A stretch of 64,000 bases of DNA from assembly GCA_002104905.1 (NCBI GenBank), contig MCFE01000273.1, forward strand, positions 1-64,000, in the 5' to 3' direction. Every line of letters begins with the position of its first letter. Within the stretch, counting starts at the first letter, position 1. The position numbers and the translations under genes are program-made. Positions 1 through 10,912 of the stretch are shown piece by piece. The stretch comes from Basidiobolus meristosporus CBS 931.73. Taxonomy: Eukaryota > Basidiobolomycota > Basidiobolomycetes > Basidiobolales > Basidiobolaceae. Under the pieces are notes generated by a model. That model was not told where the DNA came from. It saw nothing but the letters and a program-made list of their open reading frames with translations, and searched no databases.

Positions 1-344
1 AGGTAGTAGTGGGTAAGCAAATAAAGAGGGGTGATTCTACAGTGGAATATATGATTTGCACAAAGGGAGGTAGAAAAAGGAAATACCATTTGGTAAATTG
101 GTATGGTAGTATTGTACAGAACCAGCTGTAGGCTGCCATACTTTAGATATGATGCCATCAGAGTTTTGCTGTGAGGCAATTGAACTACCATAAAGTCTCT
201 TGCAATATAAGGCAATTGGATGTCCTGGCCATTAGCTCCATTTAATATAGTTGTAGAGCGCAATAAGACTGCAACAATACCATGCAAATATTGTCACAGC
301 ACCAATAAATATTGTCAAGCTTTATCCCTTTATTTGGTAGTTAA
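1..344 (+). pseudogene. 3' end of a CACTA (Tnp2-like) transposase gene, partial
   Basis: The window opens inside this gene. The stretch matches the end of the better copy near 57010-57357 almost base for base, including the readable residues PFNIVVE and CKYCHSTN. Compared with that copy it has lost one A in the run after ACCAAT, which shifts the frame shortly before the stop (TAA at 342-344). Transposase identity comes from the upstream parts of the other copies (zinc-binding GHNG..CC..C motif and a DUF4218-like tail), not from this fragment. It faces the decayed accessory gene on the other strand with almost no gap. The missing 5' part lies outside the window. It is a non-functional relic. 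Confidence 0.6.
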
Positions 345-2138
345 ATTGGCAAAACATTGTTGTGATCCCATCATAAGATTGTTAAGAGGGTCACTAATTC
401 CAAGCTGCTGGTATTACAACAGTCTTTTAACAGGATTCTGATGGCTGATCCGGATTGGATTCACCTGTGTAGGGTATGTTGTAGCCTTGTCTGTCAGTGG
501 GATCTCCACTCTGTCAGCAATGGAAGATATGAAGGCTGTGGTAGACAAATTGTCCTTTTCTGCAAAGTCATCTACCTTGCGTGAGTGTAGCTCAACTGGC
601 TACGCTTCCAGCTTTTGTGAAAACCGCTGTTTTCTTGTTGGTAATTCTTCTGGGCTTTGCAGAGATTCAGTTGTTCCAGGCTTGCAATATTGATTAGCAA
701 GAATTGCAGTTTTTTTTGCGTGCTTCCCTGTCTCAGGCTTAGGTAGACATTTTTCCCTTGACTTTTTCATTTATTGCTGACAGGTCTTTCACTGCTACTT
801 TGTCTGAGTGCTTCTTGTAATGAACTACATTATCCTGTGGATAAATTCTGCTCTAATGTATCTGATTTGGCCTGCTTGTCCCTTATTTGCACTCTACTGA
901 CAAATTGATGGTTCTTTACCGCTTGTTTTGAGCTTCCAGCTGTAGTTGTGACAGGCTCCTGAGAAAGCTACTGGTTTTTAGCACTGCCAGGTCCTTCACT
1001 ACTACTTTGACTGAGTGCTTCTTGAGTAGTACTCCACTGTTTCCTTGATGAATGTTGTGCTGGTGCATTTGTGTCTGCCTGTTTGTTCCTTATTGGCACT
1101 GTTCCAGCTACCTGACATCTTTTTGATGCTTGTGTGGGGCTTTTGCACCAGCTTGTAACAAGCTCTTGAGGAAGTTACTGACTTTTAAGCATGGCACCCT
1201 TGTCCTTCTGCCTTTGACAGTTTCTGCTATTCTCATGATACTATCCTAGCATACCAATGCTGGCCCAAAATTCACTTGCTTGTTTGAGTCCAGGATAATG
1301 CTCATAGATCAAGTCAAGCACATTCTGCTTGGCCTTGAGTTGCTGATGGTCCCATGGTATGCCAGCCCTGAGGTGATGGTGTGCTAGACTTCTGATGGCC
1401 TCTTGAAAATTGGCCCGCTCTTCATTTTTGAACTCAATGGCTTCACTGATCTTCAATGTCTTTTGATTTTTCAGCTTTAGTATAAGCGCCACATTGTCAC
1501 CCTCCCATACTGTTATAGGTCTTTTGGTGGGCTTTATCTTTGGGCACTGTTGTTGTGCTTGAATGACTGTACAGTGTTATTCTGCTGTTACATTGGAAAT
1601 GGCTCAATTCTTGGCAGTAACATTCAGCTACCTCAGTTCCTTCTTTGCAGCACAGATATTACTTTCTCTACCTGGGATATTGATTGCTCTACACATAGTA
1701 TCTGCTCATCCAGTTTCTGGACTATTTACTGATTTCTCTGGGCCATTGCATCTATCCTATCAGCCACTGCACCTAATTGCCTCATTGATGCTTTGGTTGG
1801 AGCTGACAACATAATTGCTATTATGGATGGTTGTGATGTCATGACAGCCACTTGCTAGTCTTCAACATAAGGTACTGCATTTTCTACACCCTCATCTGCC
1901 AGAGCATAACAGTCAGCTTGCAGCTCTGCAGAGGTTCTCAATTGCCTACTTGACTGAGAGCCTGAGCAGGCTACATTAATCCCTTCAGTGGGCACACTGC
2001 CAACATGGCCTTTTTGGATGTAGCCCTGCTTGTTGCACTGAATGTGAAAGCAAGCTGTTGTCCATCCATTCTTCTACTGCTGCAAGTTGTGAGGCTTTGT
2101 TGAGAACCAGATGGCTTTGCTTTATTTTTTGGCAGCAT
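345..2138 (-). pseudogene. CACTA accessory gene (copy 1), function unknown, decayed
   Basis: Five related copies occur in the window (here, 18217-19960, 28188-28916, 42542-43685, 57358-59170). I read the start as the ATG whose complement is at 2136-2138 (product begins MLPKNKA), by comparison with the copy starting at 59170. The longest open piece is 1241-1492, with the core AIRSLAHHHLRAGIPWDHQQLKAKQ, shared by all longer copies. Further downstream is a degenerate internal repeat around KKHSVKV.VKDLAV. Many stops and frameshifts interrupt it. It is transcribed away from a CACTA transposase start in copies where that junction survives, so it is probably the second gene of the element. I recognise no domain. 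A DNA-binding accessory role is only a guess from its position. Confidence 0.5.
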
Positions 2139-2330
2139 ATATATGGAAGTGAGTCAAACCAAAGGAGAAATAGTGTCACATATACATGTGAATATGGTGC
2201 CACAACTTTATTTATAATGCTTACTATTGCAGGTAATCATTGAATCTTACATTCATGCTGGTGCAATGTCTCAAATACAAGACTGTCTTAAATTCAATAC
2301 AAGTATTGACCACAAAGTGATGTAATAGCT
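2139..2330. promoter_or_regulatory. Divergent intergenic region between CACTA accessory gene and transposase
   Basis: Noncoding stretch conserved at 18000-18216 (inverted), 43690-44449 and 59171-59362. It separates the accessory gene start from the transposase start, so it should hold both promoters. In this copy the Harbinger element H1 is inserted at its far end. No clear TATA element was identified. Confidence 0.4.
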
Positions 2331-2333
2331 TTA

Positions 2334-2511
2334 TACTTGTTCCATTGGATAGTGCCGCATAGTGCCAGCCTGTTTATGGTGCCGGATTGATCTGGCACTC
2401 TACGGCACTATCTGGCACTATAATTTCTATCATGATGCCAGTGGTATGATACAGTTACTGGTAATTTTACTCAATCTTACTTATGTTGCTCAGAATAGTG
2501 CTTTCCTTGCT
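2334..2511. repeat. Left terminal and subterminal repeat region of H1
   Basis: After the terminal repeat, GTGCC occurs three times in direct orientation and its complement GGCAC three times within about 90 bases. The same motif is dense in the MITE at 21003-21737, suggesting transposase binding sites. The second copy H2 has lost 136 bp here between two ATAGTGC repeats. Confidence 0.6.
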
Positions 2512-2864
2512 TTATTTACTCCTCATAATGCTCAGACACATTTCTCTCAGTGGATGTCTTCTTGTATGAACATACTGTGCATTAATAAGTATCTTAACTA
2601 TTTTACCTATTCTGCTGCTTTCTCCTATATATGACTTTCCTCTGTATTTACCTGCCAATATGCTGAATCTCTTCAGATATCCAAATGTGTGCTCTACCCT
2701 CACTCTGAAATGATTAAATATCTCATTGTAGAGCTTCTGCTTCCTGCTAAGCACATCATTCCTTGACTTCCTATAAGCTGTAATACATCCTAATCTCTTA
2801 CAATCCTCTCCTATATATGCTAAGTCTGCCATACATTTCTCCCCTCAACTGAATTCAGGATGAT
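2512..2864 (-). pseudogene. Harbinger transposase H1, C-terminal part
   Basis: This is the 3' part of the DDE_Tnp_4 transposase, cut off from its 5' part (8786-9320) by gypsy G1. It keeps the second catalytic Asp (MADLAYIG) and the catalytic Glu (RVEHTFGYLK). Compared with H2 it has lost one base near the end, so the last residues read CLSIMRSK instead of CLEHYEE. The break point lies in the codons for the ENHPEF segment, where the gypsy target duplication ATGAT is found (2860-2864 and 8781-8785). The gene cannot make an intact transposase. Confidence 0.85.
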
Positions 2865-3561
2865 TGTTGTGCATCAACATTTAAAACTTTGCCAATTTTA
2901 CTCTGTTTGAAAATCTAGTACCCTAACTGATTTTCCCTAACCCAAACATAACAAATCCCAGTTACAGTTTATTTGATCCCACCTCAGTATCTATTTTTAG
3001 CTATCACACCTGATCTATTTTCAAATGGTCATCACGTTATCAACCTATCTGCCAAGCCTTCCCAGGTGATTAGTCATCTGAGATCTATCCAACCACTGTG
3101 CAGTTGCCAAGACATCAGTTGATTAATGATGTAATTTTCATTTATCTTATGCACCTAAGAACACCCAAATTGATTTCAATCAATCCAGTCCCTTGGCGCT
3201 TACTAATTCAACTTGATCAGAAAAGTATAAATAAAGTGTACTGAACCTTTTGGTTTAGTGTGTGTCTCAACAAAATTAACATTCTGTCTCAACAAAAATA
3301 AGAATCCAACAATTCCGTTCTAGTTTCTATCCAAGCCTAGTATATCTAGCACTCCAAAGAACACCAAGCCTAGCCTGCCTAGCAAACAAATATCATTGCC
3401 TTTATAGCCAACCCAGCTATATCCAAGACCAATATTAGATCAGAATCTTTCTGCTAATATTTCCGCCACTCTCTGACAATTCTAAGATTCTGCACTTAAT
3501 TGTCCCTTTGGTTCAGTTAAACCATTCAAGAGTTTTATTACACTTTCTCTTGGATACAACA
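2865..3561 (+). repeat. 5' LTR of gypsy G1
   Basis: Direct repeat of 8085-8780, with TG...CA ends. A TATAAATAA promoter element is at 3226-3234. The copies differ at scattered single bases and one A of indel near the start. Confidence 0.95.
3226..3234 (+). promoter_or_regulatory. TATA element in the G1 5' LTR
   Basis: TATAAATAA, repeated in the 3' LTR. It is the likely core promoter for the genomic RNA, since it sits in the last third of the LTR upstream of gag. Confidence 0.5.
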
Positions 3562-3601
3562 TTTTTTTCGTTGAATTCCATTGCATTCAGCCGATTAGAA
3601 G

Positions 3602-5266
3602 ATGTCCTCAGCAGCAAGCAATCCAAACCTTTCCATGTTGGAAGAAGCCAGAAGAAATCAGGAAGAACTTACTGAGCAGCTTGAAAACATCATGCTTGAA
3701 AGAAATACCATGATGATTGAGCACTCAAAGCTTGCCAAAACAAGATCTGATAATCACCGTAGAGATGAACTCCTTGAAGTTATATCCGGTTACCAAGATG
3801 AAATTGGAATAATCAAGGAAGCACTGGAGAATGTTGCCATAGTAATTGACAGCATTGAAAATCCACCAAGCCTTGCTCTGCATCAGCCACCAAGAAGTCA
3901 TGCCTTTGAATCCTCCAGATCTACATCTCCTTCTAGACCTGCCCCGGTGGTTGTCCCAAGATCTTTGCCTGTTTATGCTGAAGGCACCAATGCCATCAAG
4001 AATCCAACTGAGTTTCTTTACAAGTTTAGTCACGTCTTAGCTGCACACCAGCTAGACCCTGACACCAACTGGGCTAGACTTCTGCCTCTCTGTCTCACAA
4101 TGCAAGTTGCTGACTGGGTTGAAGTGAACATTCCTTCCAATAGTACGTGGAAAATTGCCCAAAACCTCTTTTGCAGCCATTTTGAAGATCCTCTCAAGAA
4201 AGCACATCTGAACTGCGACTTATGGAAAACTAAAATGCAAAAAGGTGAATCTGTGCAACACTTCTGTGATAGATTCCAAAGACAAATGAGATTAGCTGGA
4301 GTTAGTGATGATAATCCATTGCTTACTGCTCATTTTCTTTCAAACTTTTCACACCAGCTACAGAGCAATATTGCTATTGTCAAAGCATGCAACCCTGCAC
4401 GTACCTATGACCAGATCTCAGAGATATGTACACTGGCAATCACCTTGACTGCAGCTGTTAGCCAGACTTCAGGCAGCTCATCCCAATATCCCACAACAGC
4501 CGGAAAAGAGACCAGTCATGTGACCAAGAAGCAGTCAACCGCTACAAAGCACTGTGAGCTTCATGGAAAATGCTATCATTCTACCAGTGAATGCAAAGGC
4601 ATCACCAAGCAGTCAAACAAGTCAGGAAACACCGCAGAAAAGCAGCAAAACACCAAAACTGATAATCCATATGCTGATGACAAGTGCTTTAAATGTGGAA
4701 ATAGGGGACATAGATCACCTGCCTGTCCTGATAAGAACTCCACACCATCAGCCAAAATTACCCAGATCCTTGATGATCATTCAGCCAATGATACAATGGG
4801 GTATGAAGAAGCATATGAAGAACTTACAGTTCAAGATTATCACAACCTCTTTGAGTTTCCGGCCAAAATTGCAACTGTCAAAGAAAAGAAGCAACCAATC
4901 ACACAGCTCAAAGCCATAGAAGTGCCACTCACCCTCAATGGCCAATCATATGTAGCACTACTGGATACTGGATCATCCAACTCTATTGTATCACCCAATG
5001 TAGTCAGAGAACTCAATTTGGAGATAGAAAAATGACCAGGAAAAATCATTCTTGCAGCTAAGGATCTCTCAGCCCCAAGAATTGGCATTACCAACCCAAT
5101 CAACATACATTGTGGCTCAGTAACCATAATCCATCAGATGGAAGTGATTGACATACCAGATGGACCTCAGGTAGTCATTGGTCTGGACACCTTCACCAAA
5201 CTTGGCTTTCACATAGGCAGACTACCGGTTCCTATCCAGGAATCACTAAATCTCAGCCGCTCATAA
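3602..5266 (+). pseudogene. gag-pro: G1 gag-protease polyprotein with an in-frame TGA
   Basis: The ATG at 3602 follows the LTR by only 40 bases; no tRNA primer site was recognised in that gap. Residues 1-60 are helical and charged, and about 115-280 form the capsid-like gag domain (FLYKFSHVLAAHQ to HQLQSNI). A zinc knuckle CFKCGNRGHRSPAC begins at residue 362, and the retropepsin motif LLDTGSS has its Asp at 455. A TGA at 5033-5035 stops the frame inside protease, yet the same frame continues open with protease-like sequence (GLDTFTKLGF) to a TAA at 5264-5266. The TGA fits decay of a CGA codon. The terminal TAA overlaps the pol ATG by one base (TAATG). Confidence 0.8.
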
Positions 5267-8084
5267 TGGATCAAATCCCAGAGATTATCTCATCCCAACC
5301 GGAAGAAGAAGAGTTAACCCCAACTTTTCAAGAATATTCTCAATCAGTCAAATTAGATATTCAGCCAGCCATAGAGAGAAATCAGGCCATTCCAAGCAAC
5401 AGCTTCTGCACCATCCCAGAATCCATTGTTACACTAGAGACCCCACCTGGTGAGTCAACATGGAGGAGGCAATACCCAATTCCGCATTCATGTCAACACT
5501 TAGTTGATGAGATAGTCCAAAAATGGGCTGACAATGGAATTATCACTCAAGCCCCTGTCAACACAACATTCAACAGCCCTTTGACGCTTGCACCAAAGAA
5601 AGATGCTGATGGAAATCTAACCCTGAAGAGACCCTGCTTGGACCCCAGACCTCTGAACAAGCTTCTCCAAGATGACAAGTTTCCAATTCCAAGAATCCAA
5701 GATATCTTTTCCGCACTATCAGGAGCAAAAGTATTCTCCAAGTTGGACTTGAAGGATGCATATCACCGATTCCAGATCCATCCTGATCATCAGCATAAGA
5801 CTGCCTTTACTTGGAATAATATGCAATGGATGTTTCAGGGAGCTCCCTTTGGCCTAAAGACACTTACCAGCAAGTTTCAGAGAGTCATGACTATAATACT
5901 CAAAAATGCACCATACGCATTGGTATTTGTTGATGATGTCATCATATTCTCCACTAACGTGATGATCATGCAACCCATGTCACTGATGTAATCAACAGAC
6001 TGACAACTGCTGGACTGATTCTCAATGCTGAAAAGTGCAGTTTTGCCCGCCTCAAAATCAATCTACTTGGATTTATAGTCACACCGGCTGGCCACCAATT
6101 AGATCCTTTCAAACTGGTCAATATCCCAGAATGGCCAAAACCCACTAGCGCCAAGCAACTTCAACATTATCTTGGAGTATTCAACTATTTCAGGGAACAC
6201 ATACCACTCATGTCCTCATTGAGTGCCCCATTAGATGCATTACGCCATAGCCCTGATCTCACCTCAGCCTGGAACAAGACTCATGACCAAGCCTTTGAGT
6301 CACTCTGCCAACTGCTTCCACAAGCACCCACCTTATCCTACCCAGACTTTACTAAGCCCTTTGTTGTTGCTACAGATGCATCTAATGTTGGGTTAGGGGC
6401 AGTCCTCTATCAAGATGAAGACCAAAATCCACCTCACTGGATCTCTTTCCAAGCCAGGTCCCTACAACCTGCTGAGAGAAACTACTCTGCTACCAAGAAG
6501 GAGCTACTTGCCATAGTCTTTGCCTTGAAGAAGTTTCATCAGTATCTATGGGGTAATCCTTTTACCTTGTACACTGACCACCGAGCCCTTGTCTATATCC
6601 ACACTCAGAAGACTCTGACTCCAATGCTTACCAACTGGCTTGATACTCTACTTGATTATGAATATACAGTTATTCATTGCCCAGGAATTCTCAATATCCT
6701 TCCTGACCACCTGTCAAGACTTTTTCCAACTTCACCTTGGGAGGGACATGTGATTACTGATGTAATCAGTAAACTCTCTACAACTTCCAAAATAATTCCT
6801 CAACTGGATTCAGCAACTTGGAAAATCCCACCTAAAGAACAAAGGAAAACATTGATACAGAGGAGTCATTTACTTGGCCACTTTAGAGCTGACACACTTA
6901 TGAAGAAGCTACGCTCTGATGGATATCACTGGCCAAATATCAAAGTTGACTGCTTAGAATTTGTCAAGTTGTGCAGAGAATGTCAACTTTACAATATCAG
7001 CTGCCATGGATTTCACCCTTTGAGCCCCATCCATGCAAGCCTTCCTATGGATCATATTGCAATTGATCTAGCTGGACCTTTCACCACTAGTGATGATGGT
7101 AATCACTACCTCTTTGTAATTGTGGATGTCTGCACATGTTTTGTCTTCCTCAAAGCCATCCCAGACAAGTATGCGGCCACTATTGCACAAGAACTATTCA
7201 AGCTCTTCTGCCTTTTTGGATTCCCTAAGGTCATTCAATCGGTTAATGGAACAGAATTTGTGAATCACGTGATCAAAGCCCTTTGCCAGAATAGCGCCAT
7301 TGATCATTGTCTGATCACTCCATATCATCCCAAAGCTAATGGACTGGCTGAAAGACATGTTCAGACCTCAGTGAACATCATCAGGAAATCTATCAAAGGT
7401 ATCAAGAAGAATTGGGACAAGTACATTCCAACTGTACAGTATGCTATCAACACCAAAATTGCCGCTCTACATGGATCAACCCCATTTTCCTTGATGTTTG
7501 GAAGAAGATACAACCACTTTGGAGACTACCAGAATACAGAGTTAGCAAGTTTGAATACAGATAAGCTAAAGAACCGGCTTGAGTACCTTACCAACATTGT
7601 CTACCCTGCTATCAGTGCCAGAAGTAAGGCCTCTCAGCAAAAGATGACTTCAACATACGCCTCAAGACACAGGAACAGCAGCTTCCCAGATGGGTCATAT
7701 GTCTTGACACTAGATCCAATCCAGCAATCTAAGCTTGACCCCAAGTATGAAGGACCATTCAAGGTTGTCAGACGCACTACTGGAGGATCTTATGTACTTC
7801 AAGATAACACTGGAGCACTGCTACCCAAAAACTTTCCACCTTCCTCACTCAAACTTATTTCTCAAGACCCAGTAACTTCAGAATCCTATGAAGTTGAAGC
7901 TATTTTGGACCATGATGGAGAAGAACCAAATTGCCTTTATTTAGTCAAGTGGAAAGGCTATGATGCCAAACACAACACCTGGGAACCTTACACCAACTTT
8001 GATGATGTTGCCATTATCAATCAGTATTGGAGCTGCAGAGGAACCCAGAAGGTATCAAAAAACTCCTCTTCCGGAAGGAAGTGA
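5266..8084 (+). pseudogene. pol: G1 pol: RT, RNase H, integrase, chromodomain; one frameshift
   Basis: Starts at the ATG at 5266, in a different frame from gag. RT is read to about 5957 (KLDLKDAYH, FVDDVIIFS). One base is then lost (or two gained), and the rest is open from 5961 to the TGA at 8082-8084. RNase H shows ATDASN, KKELLAI and YTDHRAL. Integrase has an HHCC zinc module (HLLGH..CLEFVKLCREC) and core Asp in AIDLAGP. The second catalytic residue is Val (QSVNGTEF, codon 7242-7244) where the family has Asp; the Glu is kept (GLAERH). A chromodomain (YEVEAILDH..LVKWKGY..NTWEPY) ends the protein, placing it in the chromoviruses, whose chromodomains direct integration to heterochromatin. The stop codon abuts the 3' LTR. 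Confidence 0.9.
8073..8084 (+). other. Polypurine tract of G1, inside the end of pol
   Basis: GGAAGGAAGTGA lies directly before the 3' LTR and is purine rich. It encodes the last residues and stop of pol, so coding sequence and plus-strand primer overlap. Confidence 0.55.
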
Positions 8085-8780
8085 TGTTGTGCATCAACAT
8101 TTAAACTTTGCCAATTTTACTCTGTTTGAAAATCTAGTACCCTAACTGATTTTCCCTAACCCAAACATAACAAATCCCAGTTACAGTTTATTTGATCCCA
8201 CCTCAGAATCTATTTTTAGCTATCACACCTGATCTATTTTCAAATGGTCATTACGTTATCAACCTATCTGCCAAGCCTTCCCAGGTGATTAGTCATCTGA
8301 GATCTATCCAACCACTGTGCAGTTGCCAAGACATCAGTTGATTGATGATGTAATTTTCATTTATCTTATGCACCTAAGAACACCCAAATTGATTTCAATC
8401 AATCCAGTCCCTTGGTGCTTACTAATTCAACTTGATCAGAAAAGTATAAATAAAGTGTACTGAACCTTTTGGTTTAGTGTGTGTCTCAACAAAATTAAGA
8501 TTCTGTCTCAACAAAAATAAGAATCCAACAATTCCGTTCTAGTTTCTATCCAAGCCTAGTATATCTAGCACTCCAAAGAACACCAAGCCTAGCCTGCCTA
8601 GTAAACAAATATCATTGGCTTTATAGCCAACCCAGCTATATCCAAGACCAATATTAGATCAGAATCTTTCTGCTAATATTTCCGCTACTCTCTGACAATT
8701 CTAAGATTCTGCACTTAATTGTCCCTTTGGTTCAGTTAAACCATTCAAGAGTTTTATTACACTTTCTCTTGGATACAACA
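8085..8780 (+). repeat. 3' LTR of gypsy G1
   Basis: Matches 2865-3561 along its whole length and is followed by target duplication ATGAT at 8781-8785. Confidence 0.95.
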
Positions 8781-8785
8781 ATGAT

Positions 8786-9320
8786 TCTCTACCCGGAGTG
8801 CTTTGTCATGCCTACTTCCAGCAAATGGCCCACTAAACCAGATGATGTCACCCTCTATGTCAGACAGTGCTTGAAACTTCACACAGTGTGCCTTGTACTT
8901 GCCTGAATAAATGTGCCTCTGCCCTCTAGAAGGTCTGTTAATCCTCACTGGGAAGGTATCCAAAATACTCCTGATATGGAACCTGTTGCTGAACACTCTG
9001 GGATATGGAAGTCTATTGGAACTTCTGAACCTAGTATTCCAAGCTTGCTCTAAGTCATTCATACCCTCTGCAAGGTGGTTCTCTATTGCTGTCAGCTGGG
9101 AACAAAAGCTTCTAGGACTTTTGTTGCCATGGATGGTGGGATGAAACCTTGTAGGGCAATAGTTCTTGTAATAGCAGAGAAGCTTAACAAGGGATCTCCT
9201 TGAGTAGATTGGGGTTGATGGTCCACAGTACTTGGAATAGATCTCCTCTAGTGTGTCAAAAGGAAATCCAGTGGTAGTGATGGGATTGATGGGAAAAGAC
9301 CATTCAGATGAGTAAGTCAT
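8786..9320 (-). pseudogene. Harbinger transposase H1, N-terminal part
   Basis: The start ATG complement is at 9318-9320 (product begins MTYSSEWSF). This piece holds the N-terminal region, the first catalytic Asp (SILDTFPVRI) and the SRHDKAL motif, then runs into the gypsy LTR. Together with 2512-2864 it corresponds to the 294-residue protein of H2, and most residues are the same. It was intact over this part when G1 inserted. Confidence 0.85.
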
Positions 9321-9679
9321 ATTAAAATTGGTGGATGATTGAATGGAGGTGGTTTGAATTGATTTGGCGCAATCTGCATTATTTATCTGATTTTTAATAC
9401 ATTATGGTTAAATCTCCATCAATTGCCATGTATCCCATCATTATGTTGCAAAAATAATCCGCAAACAATGCCTTGATACTTTTATTGATGCTTTAATCAT
9501 AGATCTATAATCAAATAGGAAATCTGCAATTGATGTGATCTGATCCATGTCAACGCAATCCAAGATGCATCATGCATAATATATGGAAAATTCAACAATC
9601 ACATTAGTTTTCATATATAGTTCATATAAGACCAGGTTGATGCCAATATACTGCTGTATAAGTATCTAAAACTGTTGCT
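9321..9679. promoter_or_regulatory. Divergent promoter region of Harbinger H1
   Basis: 359-base AT-rich noncoding region between the transposase start (-) and the accessory ORF start (+). The equivalent in H2 (60297-60655) has the same length and high similarity, as expected for a shared bidirectional promoter. Confidence 0.5.
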
Positions 9680-10912
9680 ATGGTCCCCATACCAAGCCTC
9701 AACTCATCTTTAGTACAACCTAGACAAAACCCATCCCCCAGCTCTCAAGCATGGTCTGGACCGGAAAAGTCAATGTTGGATCCGTTTGAGCTTTTGCCAA
9801 ATGATTTTAGTATGGCCCAAGTGTCTATGATGAGCCTTCATACAGATATTTGGGCACTACTGATTAATCTAGCAGAACTAGATACCTCAGAGAGTCAACA
9901 AAGATGAAAGAATTTGAGTAGAAAGCGGTGGCATGAGTTCTACATCAAGATGCCAGCCAATGTATGTAAGAAGATATATCACAAGACAAGTATTGAAATC
10001 AAGAATGAGCTGAGAGTAAGGGGATTTGACAAAGAAGCTGCGTGGGAACAATTTTGCGTGCAATTTGCACAGTACAGGCCGGACACATCCGTTCGTGCCT
10101 CAACTTTGGGAACCAAAGAGATTTTGAATGAGTTTCTGCCTCAAATGACTAATGTACTAAGCAATATATTAGTAGAGCTAAGTGGCTTCCTAGAGCAATA
10201 TACACAGGACTCATCCAGGCAACAGGTCCAAAGTATCAGACAGAGGGTAAGTGAATACCTTGAGGAATCAGATGGTGAGCTTCAGGAGGAAGAATACAGA
10301 CCGCAAGCAACATTGTCCAGATTGCACCAGCACACCTTGCTGGATTCCCTACCATCTCTTGCAACCACAGCATGCTGGCACACGTCAGTCCAGACCACGC
10401 CAACACCCTTTACCAGAACACCCTGCATCAAGTCAATGCGCATGCTTCAGAGCAAAACTACAAGAACTCACCAAACTGCTCATTTAGACACAAGTCCATT
10501 GGAGCAGACCAAGTCACGTCAACATGCAGCATCACATCAAACTCAACCAAGGGCCATCTCAATGCGTCAAGGCGCACCTGTGCATGCCGTTTTGCCTGAC
10601 CATCAGCAAGTTACTTCTGGTGAACTGACTGATGATGACCAACATGAAGTGCCTCAGCCACCGGAGCCCTTGGCAAGTAAAAGAACGCGTCAGCGCATGG
10701 CACTACAGGCCGGTTTAGTTGGTTCAGTTGGAGCAATTCAGCACGGCCAAGCTGCAGCATTGCACTCATCAACTAGGAGGCAAAATACTGACTACAAAAA
10801 CACAAGTAGCCAAGATGATAGTCAGCCAGGAAGTAGTATAGGTGTGCAAAGTGAGTCACTACCAAATGCTTCAGTAGTAATCCCTGTGAGAAAAAAACCC
10901 AGGAGAAGATGA
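9680..10912 (+). pseudogene. Harbinger accessory ORF (H1), unknown domain, one in-frame stop
   Basis: Reading from ATG 9680 gives 410 codons broken only by a TGA at 9905-9907; the same position is TGG in H2. The protein has a charged N-terminal region, a helical central part (RKRWHEFYIKMPANVCKK, RGFDKEAAWEQFCVQFAQY, EILNEFLPQMTNVL), a low-complexity Ser/Gln/Thr/His-rich part and a basic C-terminus KKPRRR that looks like a nuclear localisation signal. Length differs from H2 by exactly 30 bases (two 15-base repeat units), so the frame is kept, which supports real coding. PIF/Harbinger elements usually carry a second gene with a Myb/SANT-like domain; I cannot see that signature here, so the function is open. 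Confidence 0.7.

Larger units (their letters stand above)
2865..8780 (+). mobile_element. Ty3/gypsy chromovirus G1, full length with two LTRs
   Basis: Bounded by LTRs of 697 and 696 bp starting TGTTGTGC and ending ACAACA. The 5-bp duplication ATGAT flanks it exactly, and the uninterrupted target is visible in H2 around 59752-59764. By eye the LTRs differ at about nine positions, so it is a fairly young insertion. It encodes gag-protease and a pol with RT, RNase H, integrase and a C-terminal chromodomain. Coding lesions are a TGA in protease, a frameshift in RT and a changed integrase Asp. Confidence 0.95.

Noticed and set aside
3562-3601. tRNA primer site for G1 after the 5' LTR
   Set aside because: The sequence is T-rich and starts without TGG; no tRNA complement recognised, and self-priming could not be shown either.
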